Assembly (NCBI GenBank): GCA_012965445.1
Contig: DTSJ01000221.1
Coordinates: 1-11,199, forward strand
DNA length: 11,199 nucleotides
Origin: Candidatus Hydrogenedentota bacterium
GTDB taxonomy: Bacteria; Hydrogenedentota; Hydrogenedentia; Hydrogenedentiales; GCA-2746185
Reading direction: 5' to 3'
A program made the translations under genes and the position numbers. The notes below the pieces were generated by a model. The model saw only the letters and a program-made list of their open reading frames with translations. It was not told where the DNA came from and ran no database searches. This document shows positions 1 to 7,873 of the stretch, in pieces; position 1 is the first letter of the stretch, and each line of letters starts with the position of its first letter.

Positions 1-1817
1 CCCTGCTCGAATCTTCTGAAACGAGGATTGCTCTCGAGTGCAGAAAGCGGCGGGGCGAACGTAACCAGATACTTAACATTGAGCAGATCAAGCACCTTCG
101 CAGAGGAAACTGTCAGCCAATCACCACCGATATACAGCGATCTATCCAGATCCAAGCGTCCGTCGCCATCATAGCGGACAAACTCGAATCCCGAAATTTC
201 GCTGAGGAAGCGCGCGTATCTATGACTAACAAGTGAGTGATGGCCTCCTATTGAGCGGCTTCGATGACGAAGAGCAAGTCCTTGAACTTTCGCCGGATCT
301 TTACGTAAATTCAGGCTGCTGCGATTCATAAATATCGCCGTTCGAACCAAATCCGGATCGGAGTCAACGAACGTCGCAAACTCCTCCGGAGACTCGTTTC
401 GAGTCACGTGACCAATTTGAGCTATATCGCGGGCAACGAAGATACCCGGAATGACCACGAGTGTGATGAGCATTGGCGCCGCCATAAAAGCGATTCGAGG
501 TATCCTCCAAAACACCACGGCGCCCAACACACAAACAATCGAAGCAGCGAGATTCAGCGGAGCAATCTCCGATTCGAAGAAAAAAGGGCATATCGAAAGC
601 ACCGTGAGGATGCACGCAAATCCGATCCAGTGTGTGGAGCCCCCATCGCTCGTTCTGTTTCGGTCAATGAGCGTGTGGACACCAAGGCCGGTAATCACGA
701 TGAAGATGAACCCTACACTCATTGCCGCGCGTAGCGGGACGCTCTGATTACCGTACATTGGAAGATGTTGAACTACACCCTCGAACAACCATCTCGGCAT
801 AAGGCTATAGATTGCGCAGGCCGTCCCGGTAACCATCAGAGCTACTGTCATCTTTCGCTTTCGGGAAACAATGGCCGTAAAGGCCAAAGCAAGGACTACT
901 TTTCCCGTTACGAACATCAGAGGTCGGTGAGTCGTAAGGATATTCAGATAAAAGCGAAAATTTTCGCCGGAGAAAGGCCCGGTTACTTCTTGATACGTGA
1001 ACCCATTTTTGCGTATCGATTCGTTTAGAAACTCCCCCATCGGCAAGACAATTACGGAACACATAAGAATCATCAATAAAAGGCAGCCGACGATACTTGT
1101 TCCTCTAACAAGAGTCCGTCGCAAGTCTCCGTCTCCGAAAACAAGATCGTAGACCAAAAACACAGTGGTGTAGCCGCCGTACCAAAGCAATATGTAGCTA
1201 AATGTCTGAGGGTCGCCAGCGAGCAGACTCATCACGAGCGCGCCCACAAAAATGATCCCCCAACCGTGGCTCCACCTGTCCAGAAGATGAAGCAGGGCAA
1301 GAAATCCCAGTGGAGCCCACGCTGCCGTTTGCGTAGTCCATATGTGCCCGAGAAGAAGAACACCCGTTACACCCACAACTGCATGAACGATGTGAAGAAT
1401 GAAGAACTGGAATCCGCAGATAATAGCGACACTCCTGTACTGTGAAATGTGCCTGCCAAGCATGTAACAGAAAACGGCGCCCAAAAACGAATGGAATATG
1501 CCGACCACCTTGTAAGCCTCGTGAAAAGGAAGGATACCGAACAAAACCGTCGTCGGGTATAACGCCATGCTGCTGGGTACCGCAAGATTGGGCATTCCGC
1601 CAAACCAATACGGGTTCCACAGCGGTAACTCGCCGTCGAGCAATCGTTGCGCTGTATACTCGAGCGTCGGCCAGGTGATCAAAAAAAGGTCGTTCAGTAT
1701 TCCGCGACTGTAGCCGAGTCTCGTTCCACTAAATATCTGTTCAAAATATATTAAGATGGCGCAGAACGCTAATACAGAAACGTCTGCCAACACCCTATTC
1801 CCACGAAATCGGGTCAT
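1..1817 (-). CDS. YfhO-like GT-C membrane protein (C-terminus beyond left edge)
   Basis: An open frame of 605 codons reads leftward from ATG 1817-1815 without a stop and runs off the window. AAGGA sits 6 bases before the start and supports it. The protein is strongly hydrophobic, with a first membrane segment near residues 12-30 and many later ones. Residues 62-76 (GELPLWNPYWFGGMP) match the motif that YfhO-family proteins carry after their first extracellular loop, and an Asp at 43 in that loop is where GT-C enzymes keep their catalytic acid. LLNVKYLV at 578-585 is a second family hallmark, just before the C-terminal extracellular part. Bacillus and Listeria YfhO are GT-C enzymes that transfer sugar from a polyprenyl phosphate carrier to a surface polymer; the acceptor here is unknown. 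Roughly 100-250 residues are missing off the edge. It is divergent from the acyltransferase genes. Family assignment is confident, function is inferred. Confidence 0.85.
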   Translation of the reverse strand, partial: MTRFRGNRVLADVSVLAFCAILIYFEQIFSGTRLGYSRGILNDLFLITWPTLEYTAQRLLDGELPLWNPYWFGGMPNLAVPSSMALYPTTVLFGILPFHEAYKVVGIFHSFLGAVFCYMLGRHISQYRSVAIICGFQFFILHIVHAVVGVTGVLLLGHIWTTQTAAWAPLGFLALLHLLDRWSHGWGIIFVGALVMSLLAGDPQTFSYILLWYGGYTTVFLVYDLVFGDGDLRRTLVRGTSIVGCLLLMILMCSVIVLPMGEFLNESIRKNGFTYQEVTGPFSGENFRFYLNILTTHRPLMFVTGKVVLALAFTAIVSRKRKMTVALMVTGTACAIYSLMPRWLFEGVVQHLPMYGNQSVPLRAAMSVGFIFIVITGLGVHTLIDRNRTSDGGSTHWIGFACILTVLSICPFFFESEIAPLNLAASIVCVLGAVVFWRIPRIAFMAAPMLITLVVIPGIFVARDIAQIGHVTRNESPEEFATFVDSDPDLVRTAIFMNRSSLNLRKDPAKVQGLALRHRSRSIGGHHSLVSHRYARFLSEISGFEFVRYDGDGRLDLDRSLYIGGDWLTVSSAKVLDLLNVKYLVTFAPPLSALESNPRFRRFEQ

Positions 1818-1939
1818 CCGAAATCCTTGTCTAGTAAAACAAAATCGGTTCCGGTACAGAATTCAGAATCGTGACCACCTCACCGACCGCGATCCGTGAC
1901 GACCCTGACCGTACTTTGCGCTGAAAGTAGCACGAGCGA

Positions 1940-1975
1940 CTTCAAAGATCAATCGAAATCTTTGAAGCGGGTTTT
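1940..1975 (+). terminator. Perfect 10-bp inverted repeat followed by a T-run; terminator-like hairpin or operator
   Basis: CTTCAAAGAT at 1940-1949 pairs perfectly with ATCTTTGAAG at 1958-1967 across an 8-base loop, and CGGGTTTTT follows on the plus strand. The shape is that of an intrinsic terminator reading rightward, but the stem is AT-rich and no plus-strand gene lies upstream in the window. It could insulate the acyltransferase genes from antisense transcription, act in a leader if transcription starts further left, or be the operator of a dimeric regulator between the two divergent genes. A smaller repeat, TACTTT/AAAGTA at 1912-1917/1924-1929, lies just before it. Confidence 0.4.
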
Positions 1976-2023
1976 TAACTCTAGTCGTCAATCCCCGCAA
2001 TACCTGATTCATCATCTCTCCAG

Positions 2024-2052
2024 TTCACACCCAGCTTGAACACGCCGATAAA
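2024..2052 (+). promoter_or_regulatory. Candidate sigma70-type promoter for the MBOAT-1/SGNH-1 genes
   Basis: TTCACA at 2024-2029 matches five of six bases of the -35 consensus. It is 17 bases from GATAAA at 2047-2052, which matches four of six bases of the -10 consensus. A start near 2059 would give a leader of about 63 bases before the ATG at 2122. It lies downstream of the 1940-1975 hairpin. This is read by eye only; no start-site data are available. Confidence 0.35.
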
Positions 2053-2121
2053 TTCTGCAACACTTATCCATCGTAACAACCCAATGCCGACTATCTCCAA
2101 AAAGGCCCCGTTTCCTAAACT

Positions 2122-3561
2122 ATGCTCTTCAATTCATGGACATTCATCGCATTCATTCTCCTCGTCCTCCCCATCTACTATTCCCTCAAATTCAAAGCCC
2201 AAAACCCCTTCCTCCTCATTGCCAGCTACACCTTCTACGGATTCTGGGACTGGCGATTCCTCATTCTCCTCTGGCTCTCAACCATCATCGATTTCTCCGT
2301 CGCACGAAGAATAGAGAAAAGCACCGTCGAAGCAACCCGTAAACGACTCCTCATTATCAGCCTCTGCGCAAACCTCGGAATCCTCGGATTCTTCAAATAC
2401 TTCAACTTCTTCATCGATTCCACCACCCAACTCCTCCAAGCCGCAGGCATGAACCCCTCATTCACCACACTCCACATCATCCTCCCCGTCGGCATCAGCT
2501 TCTACACCTTCCAGACCATGGCATACACCATAGACGTCTACCGAAAAAAACAATCCGCCATCGACAACATCATCGACTACGCCGTATACGTATCCTACTT
2601 CCCACAACTCGTCGCAGGCCCCATCGAACGCGCCCAACGCCTCCTCCCCCAAATTCAAAAGCCACGCTCCGTTTCAAAAGACGCCTTCTACTCAGGTATC
2701 CAGCTCATCCTATGGGGATACCTCAAAAAAGTCGCCATCGCCGACAGCATGGCCCCCATCGTCACCAACATCTTCGACACCCCCCAAGCCTACGGCTCAG
2801 TCACCCTCATTCTCGGCGTCTACTGCTTCGCACTCCAAATATACGGAGACTTCTCCGGCTACAGCGACATCGCCCGAGGCATCAGCAGACTCTTCGGAAT
2901 CGAACTCATGGTCAACTTCAAGCAGCCCTACCTCGCAAGAAACATCACCGAATTCTGGCGGCGATGGCACATATCCCTCTCAACCTGGCTCCGAGACTAC
3001 CTCTACATCCCCCTCGGCGGAAACAGAAAAGGTACCCTCGCCCAATACCGAAACCTCATGATCACCATGCTCCTCGGCGGACTCTGGCACGGCGCAGGAT
3101 GGAACTTCATACTCTGGGGAGGACTCCACGGAATATACCTCTCCCTGCACAAACTATGGACACGCGACGCAAAAATTGAAGCCCTCAAGCCACCACGCAA
3201 AATACTACCCCTCACCGCCCATCTGTTCTGGGCATTCATCACCTTCAACCTCGTCTGCATCACATGGATTCCATTCCGAGCAACAGACTTCGCCGCCACA
3301 CAACTCTACATCGAACGAATCGTTACCCTGACCCCCTCCAGCTTCGCTACCATGCTTCAACTCGGCATGATTGACGCCCTCATTTTCTACTCCGCAATAC
3401 TCCTCCTGATCGATTTGAAATGCTGGCACAAAGATGCTGAATTACCCTTCTCGGAAAAAAGCCCTTGGTGGGCGCGAACCGCGGCGTACTCCACTGCCAT
3501 GCTAATCTTGGCATTGGTCAGGGAGGGCTCAAATGAATCATTCATCTACTTCCAGTTCTAA
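2122..3561 (+). CDS. AlgI-like MBOAT family O-acyltransferase (MBOAT-1)
   Basis: This is a complete 479-residue polytopic membrane protein of the usual AlgI/DltB-type length. It begins MLFNSWTFIAF, a typical family start, so ATG 2122 is chosen although only a weak, distant purine run precedes it. Family signatures are PVGISFYTFQTMAYTIDVYR in the first half, FWRRWHISLSTWLRDYLY with His283, and GGLWHGAGWNFILWGG with His323, the latter aligning with the invariant MBOAT histidine. Proteins of this family pass an acyl group, commonly acetyl, from a cytoplasmic donor through the membrane to an extracytoplasmic SGNH partner that loads a sugar polymer, as in alginate, cellulose or peptidoglycan acetylation. 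The next gene overlaps it by 29 bases and encodes such a partner. About the first 1.2 kb is very G-poor and C-rich on this strand with C- or A-ending codons, unlike its neighbours. The final substrate is not evident. Confidence 0.93.
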   Translation: MLFNSWTFIAFILLVLPIYYSLKFKAQNPFLLIASYTFYGFWDWRFLILLWLSTIIDFSVARRIEKSTVEATRKRLLIISLCANLGILGFFKYFNFFIDSTTQLLQAAGMNPSFTTLHIILPVGISFYTFQTMAYTIDVYRKKQSAIDNIIDYAVYVSYFPQLVAGPIERAQRLLPQIQKPRSVSKDAFYSGIQLILWGYLKKVAIADSMAPIVTNIFDTPQAYGSVTLILGVYCFALQIYGDFSGYSDIARGISRLFGIELMVNFKQPYLARNITEFWRRWHISLSTWLRDYLYIPLGGNRKGTLAQYRNLMITMLLGGLWHGAGWNFILWGGLHGIYLSLHKLWTRDAKIEALKPPRKILPLTAHLFWAFITFNLVCITWIPFRATDFAATQLYIERIVTLTPSSFATMLQLGMIDALIFYSAILLLIDLKCWHKDAELPFSEKSPWWARTAAYSTAMLILALVREGSNESFIYFQF

Positions 3562-4582
3562 AACACTCGACTCATTTCCGTTCCCAACAAAATCCTTTTG
3601 CGGAACTGTGATTATTCTGATCATAGTCCGAATCGTTCTATTACTCAATCCAGACCCCTTGTACCCCTTAGCCATAACCGAATACGACGTATATACCCTG
3701 ACATGGGAACATCTGCATCGCAAAAATATGAATGAACCCAGAATACTCCTCATCGGTAGCTCAAGAACTCAGTCAATGCCCATCGCTCAGTTCACTCGTA
3801 ATCTGGACATCAAAAAAGAAGATGTTTCAAATCTTTCAAGGCCCCTCAACACCTTCTTCAGTATCCACACCTTCATCAAACGAAATCCCGACATCCTCAA
3901 TCACTGTGACCTCATAATAATCGACGTATTACCCGTTCAATTACACAAGAACAAATACTTCACCCAGAATAGCGCTATGTTCTTTCGATATGCCGCGCTC
4001 AACGAAAAACTCTTAATCAACGATCTCCCCACACGCGTGTTCGCGGTGGCCGATACAGTCTTTCCCTTCCACTCTATGCGATTCAAAATCAACGAGTGGC
4101 GTATCGGATTGCGCTACACTCACGAGCAGGTTCTCGCCTACAATCGGGAGTTACTCATGAACGCCGTCTCCAATATCAGAAAAGATCTAGGTCAATTGAC
4201 CCAGTTCGAACTGACGCAAAGAGCCCTGAACTCCGAGTTCCCGAAAGAAGACTTCCTGGAAGTTCAGGCCCGTTCGCTGTACGCCGTCTTCGATGCCGTT
4301 TCGGACGAAGCAAATATTATCCTGATCCGCCCCCCGTTTCGCGCAGATATCGAACACATAATACAAGACGACCCTCAATTCAGAGAAAGCGAAAAAAGAC
4401 TGAAACTATTTGTCGATTCAATAGACCGCGAGAACGTTCATACTCTATGGATGGACTCGCCTGAGGCATATAACCTTACCGATGACGACTACAACGATGA
4501 CGGTACCCATCTCTCTAAAGCAGGACTTTTGAAAATCTCCAATATTCTATCCGGGTTCATCAAAAAAAACGGCCTGTTATAG
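3533..4582 (+). CDS. Membrane-anchored SGNH/GDSL-like protein, partner of MBOAT-1
   Basis: This 349-residue protein has one N-terminal membrane segment (about 22-38) and a soluble domain placed outside the cytoplasm. The fold is recognised from ILLIGSSR at 71-78, where Ser77 takes the place of the SGNH nucleophile, and from DDGTHLSKAG with Asp323 and His326 as the C-terminal catalytic pair. The block I motif is GSS rather than GDS, a variant seen in some polysaccharide-modifying relatives. It starts inside the end of the MBOAT gene, with GGGAGG just before ATG 3533, so the two are translated together. The likely role is to accept the acyl group exported by the MBOAT protein and place it on an extracellular sugar, by analogy with AlgJ/AlgX and PatB. 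Similarity to any one of these is low, so substrate and even acetyl specificity are inference. An A8 run lies at 4562-4569 near its 3' end but keeps frame. Confidence 0.8.
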   Translation: MNHSSTSSSKTLDSFPFPTKSFCGTVIILIIVRIVLLLNPDPLYPLAITEYDVYTLTWEHLHRKNMNEPRILLIGSSRTQSMPIAQFTRNLDIKKEDVSNLSRPLNTFFSIHTFIKRNPDILNHCDLIIIDVLPVQLHKNKYFTQNSAMFFRYAALNEKLLINDLPTRVFAVADTVFPFHSMRFKINEWRIGLRYTHEQVLAYNRELLMNAVSNIRKDLGQLTQFELTQRALNSEFPKEDFLEVQARSLYAVFDAVSDEANIILIRPPFRADIEHIIQDDPQFRESEKRLKLFVDSIDRENVHTLWMDSPEAYNLTDDDYNDDGTHLSKAGLLKISNILSGFIKKNGLL

Positions 4583-4647
4583 ACCCAGTCGGCCCTCGAT
4601 GCTTCTATTCGGGTCACCGCCAAAACTCCAAACAATCCGACCGCTTC

Positions 4648-4676
4648 TTGCGAAGACGAATGTGAAATGGCATAAT
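4648..4676 (+). promoter_or_regulatory. Candidate sigma70-type promoter for the MBOAT-2/SGNH-2 genes
   Basis: TTGCGA at 4648-4653 (four of six consensus bases) and CATAAT at 4671-4676 (five of six) are separated by exactly 17 bases. They lie in the 242-base gap between the two acyltransferase pairs. A start near 4683 would leave a leader of about 140 bases before ATG 4825. It suggests that the second pair can be transcribed on its own. I see no convincing terminator after the first pair, so read-through is also possible. Confidence 0.4.
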
Positions 4677-4824
4677 GCCGACTAAACGTCCAAATTCAAA
4701 CCCCATTCTCTGATTAACCTGCTCGATTAAATCGTTCCGGGAAAACAACCTTTACTATGACAGCCTATGGAGAAAAGCTGCACACGCACCGCGCAACCGA
4801 ATCACTACGAGGCAAAGCCAGTCG

Positions 4825-6217
4825 ATGCTGTTTAACTCCGTAGAGTTTATCCTTTTCTTTGCCGCATTCTACCTCGGTTTTCTGCTGATAAAAGGAAAAT
4901 GGGCACTCTGCAAAGCATATCTCCTCGCTGCCAGTTACCTCTTCTACATGGCATGGAACCCCGTTCTCGTGTTTCTTATTTGGGGTTCCACCGTTCTCGA
5001 TTACGTCGCAGCAAAACGAATCGTCGACGCATCCAGCACGAAAAAAAAAGAAACTCTGGGTAGCCATCAGCTGCACGGTAAATCTAGGCGTACTATTTTT
5101 CTTCAAATACGCAGACTTCCTCCTCTCCCAGATATGGCCCCTTTTCCCGACTGGTATCCAATACCCCGTTTGGCTCGACGAGTTGGTGCTGCCTATCGGC
5201 ATATCTTTCTACACCTTCCAGTCGATGAGTTACACAATAGATGTCTACCGAAATAATGAACTTCGTACTCAGAATTTCATAGATTTCGCATTGTACGTGA
5301 CGTTTTTTCCACAGTTAATCGCTGGTCCCATTCTCAGATCCGCTCAATTCCTACCCCAACTGCTGACCAAAAGAACTATTGACGCGGGTCAGGTGAACGA
5401 CGGTATCACCTACATCCTGAGAGGACTCGCGAAGAAAATTATCTTCGCCGATACCCTCGCCCTATACGTCGATGTAGTATTTGCCGCTCCAGACGATTTC
5501 GGCGCCGTCAACATCTGGTTCGCCCTATACGCATACACCTACCAGATTTACTTCGATTTCAGCGGCTATTCAGATATCGCCATCGGGCTCGGAAAATTGA
5601 TGGGATTCAATATACCCAAAAACTTCGACCTACCCTACCTGGCCCGTAATCCCTCCGAATACTGGAACCGTTGGCATATAAGCCTTTCAACATGGCTCCG
5701 CGATTATCTCTACTTCACCCTGGGAGGCTCGAAAAGCAGCAGCAATCTAAAAGTCTATCGAAACCTCTTTCTGACTATGATGTTGGGAGGGATTTGGCAT
5801 GGCGCATCATGGGGCATATTCATCTGGGGAGCATTTCATGGTCTCTGGCTGATTGTTCATCGTATTCTCTTCCGCGAACACAAGCTTATGGAAATACCCG
5901 ATTGGATCGCACGCATTGCTACTTTCCATCTACTGTGCATCGGCTTTCTGTTTTTTCGCTCTGAATCCTTCGGGGCAATCCCAGTGCTGCTATCCGGGCT
6001 CTTCGACCACACATCGAAAACCTACGCCATACCCATCGGGATTCTCGTCATTTTCATTTTAGGAGCTATTTCGCATATATTGGGCGGATCAAAATCACTC
6101 CAACAGCTATGGGACGATATGTGGCCGGAATTTCGAGGGTTGGTCTACGCCGTCGTCGTTCTCGGAATCTGGATTTATACTAAAGAAGCACAAAACTTTA
6201 TCTATTTCCAATTCTAA
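4825..6217 (+). pseudogene. AlgI-like MBOAT O-acyltransferase (MBOAT-2), frameshifted at an A9 run
   Basis: The coding sequence is split between two frames. The first frame, from ATG 4825 (MLFNSVEFILFF), is MBOAT-like through about residue 75, then continues as nonsense to a stop at 5254-5256. The second frame carries the rest to 6217 and is free of stops from the A-run onward; its first start codon is only TTG 5183. Dropping one A from 5041-5049 gives a continuous 463-residue protein with KKLWVAISCTVNLGVLFFFKY across the junction, colinear with MBOAT-1. In the restored protein WHISLSTWLRDYLY holds His284 and GGIWHGASWGIF holds His325, the invariant MBOAT histidine, and the C-terminus FIYFQF is identical to that of MBOAT-1. 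The intact remainder argues for a recent mutation, a read or assembly error, or slippage that rescues the frame. SGNH-2 follows after two bases. If made, it would export acyl groups as MBOAT-1 does. Confidence 0.85.
5041..5049 (+). other. A9 homopolymer at the frame break of MBOAT-2
   Basis: Nine A are followed by G and three more A. Eight A would keep the MBOAT frame. A -1 ribosomal shift here reaches TAG at 5061-5063, so classical A-AAA-AAG type slippage cannot rescue the gene. Loss of one A, or gain of two, in the DNA or transcript would. Confidence 0.8.
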
Positions 6218-6219
6218 CA

Positions 6220-7857
6220 ATGAAAAAAAAGAATCCGCATAAACTCGATAAACGCCTATACCAAATACTTGTCCTATGCCTTTTTCTGGCTTCGCCCTGG
6301 ATAGTAGATCGAATTCTTCCCGCATACGAATCTCTCGGAAGCCTAACTGTACCGCGTCTTTCCTTGATGGAAAAAACATCGGTACAGGACAGCGACTTCC
6401 CTTATACCTACACGATGCAGCGCGAGAGGAATCTCAGTCAGCACACCCTCATACTCGAAACGGACTTTCCCGATGGTTTTATCGGTCGAATCACAGGGTA
6501 TGTACGCGAAAATGAAAGAGCCCATGCGCCAAAAACACTCACAGTAAACGATAAAAAAGTCTCCGAAATCGCCTTCTGTCATTCTGATCAAACTGGAGCA
6601 TATTCGTCACTCCAACTCAAATTTCCTCCGGGTCTAAATAGACTGGAAATATCGGGAAGACTCGTCAGTACCTACGAATATACAATTTATTGGGAGAAAA
6701 AGCTGCCCACGACACCAGCCAAATGCCTCCTCATCTGGACACTCACTGGCCTCATCCTCTTTCTCAGGAGTTTCGCATCTCCTCGTCTCTTGAGACAAAA
6801 ATACCTTCACCCAGTTCTCACCTTATCATCAATGATCGCGACAATCGCTTTTGCACTAACATTCAGTTTCCATTCATCAACTCAGTGCCTGACTCAGTTG
6901 GGTCAAAAAACTCAACCGGGCGTTTCCGAACGAGAAAAATTCGACCAATTTCTGGAATCCAGCGCACACCGCAATAAAAGAAAAGACAACTACTCTGTAT
7001 GCGTCCTGGGCGATTCTACCCACAGGTTCGAACTAGTCGACCGGTTTATGCCCCGATTCAAATACCGTCATGAAAACGATCAATCAGAAACGCTTGAAAT
7101 CTATGGGGTATCATTCTTCGGTATGGGGCCAAGAGAGTACTATCTGCTCATGAACAGGCTATCCGTCGAGCAGCCCGACATAGTCGTTATACCTGTTCAT
7201 CTGCGGCTCTTCACCGATTATCTCATGCGTCAAGAACACAATCGTATCGACACCTTCAACCAATATCTACAATGGAGTGAGATTCCCCGTGCCCTATCGA
7301 TAAAGGTTGCCGACCGCCAATTCGAATGGGAAAATCTCTTGCTGCAAAAGGCGGACGCTCACTTTTTTGATAGTCGCATAGCACCCCTGGCAAACGGTAC
7401 AAAGAACGAGCTTCAAGTCCAGTATGATTTCTACTTGGAGAACCACCCTCATCTCCAACCGGACGACTGGGAAGTCATGCCGGAGAATACAGACAATTCC
7501 ATCTCTCGCGAGCCGTCGGGATACGAGTTGCTCATTCAAGAGGATCACATGATACTACCGTTGTACGACGGGATCATCCGTCTCGCAAAAAAACATCACA
7601 TACAAATCCTGTTCTATCCGGTAGGCCTGGACGATACGATGCAAGCTGAACTGGGACTCCAAATGCACGTTGACGAGAACTATCGTTTTCTCGAAAAGTA
7701 CCTGAAACAAGATTCGAACGCACTCTTCTATTGGCCTCCAACTCCGATACCCTCCCATTTATACGTCGATGCGTGGGGACACATGAACGAAGAAGGCATA
7801 CACACCGTCGCGGATGATATATTTGACAAAATAACCGGTATGTATTCGGACCAATGA
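6220..7857 (+). CDS. Three-TM SGNH/GDSL-like protein with N-terminal extracytoplasmic domain, partner of MBOAT-2
   Basis: This 545-residue protein starts two bases after the MBOAT-2 stop with no clear ribosome site of its own, so translation is probably coupled. Predicted order is: membrane segment 13-30; a roughly 130-residue extracytoplasmic domain rich in alternating hydrophobic residues (probably beta); two membrane segments near 167-184 and 199-217; then a C-terminal SGNH-like domain on the outside. VCVLGDSTHRF holds the canonical GDS with Ser266. VDAWGHMNEEG near the end offers Asp517 and His521, spaced one residue wider than the usual DxxH. The block III Asn is not obvious; VIPVHLR occupies a comparable place. 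By context it should pair with MBOAT-2 to acylate an extracellular glycan. The N-terminal domain might bind the carbohydrate acceptor, which is a guess. An A8 run at 6223-6230 encodes codons 2-4. It is much larger than SGNH-1 and not a simple duplicate of it. Confidence 0.78.
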   Translation: MKKKNPHKLDKRLYQILVLCLFLASPWIVDRILPAYESLGSLTVPRLSLMEKTSVQDSDFPYTYTMQRERNLSQHTLILETDFPDGFIGRITGYVRENERAHAPKTLTVNDKKVSEIAFCHSDQTGAYSSLQLKFPPGLNRLEISGRLVSTYEYTIYWEKKLPTTPAKCLLIWTLTGLILFLRSFASPRLLRQKYLHPVLTLSSMIATIAFALTFSFHSSTQCLTQLGQKTQPGVSEREKFDQFLESSAHRNKRKDNYSVCVLGDSTHRFELVDRFMPRFKYRHENDQSETLEIYGVSFFGMGPREYYLLMNRLSVEQPDIVVIPVHLRLFTDYLMRQEHNRIDTFNQYLQWSEIPRALSIKVADRQFEWENLLLQKADAHFFDSRIAPLANGTKNELQVQYDFYLENHPHLQPDDWEVMPENTDNSISREPSGYELLIQEDHMILPLYDGIIRLAKKHHIQILFYPVGLDDTMQAELGLQMHVDENYRFLEKYLKQDSNALFYWPPTPIPSHLYVDAWGHMNEEGIHTVADDIFDKITGMYSDQ

Positions 7858-7873
7858 TCAAATGACACTATGT

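Noticed and set aside
364..1678. Several 70-140 codon open frames on both strands in the first 1.7 kb
   Set aside because: All lie in other frames of the long leftward YfhO-like frame, have compositions rich in Arg/Ser/His and no family features, and are explained as shadows.
2712..3179. 155-codon plus-strand frame inside MBOAT-1
   Set aside because: It is a product of the C-rich codon bias of MBOAT-1 in another frame (His/Pro/Arg-rich), with no domain features.
4562..4620. Possible terminator after SGNH-1 using the GGCC repeats
   Set aside because: Only four paired bases and no T-run; not enough to call.
4712..4730. Direct repeat GATTAA separated by 7 bases, as a possible regulator site
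   Set aside because: Six-base AT-rich repeats are expected by chance, and the pair is downstream of the better promoter candidate with no further copies.
5041..5063. Programmed -1 ribosomal frameshift at the A-run
   Set aside because: The -1 frame meets TAG at 5061-5063, so it cannot produce the downstream MBOAT part; only +1 or -2 works.
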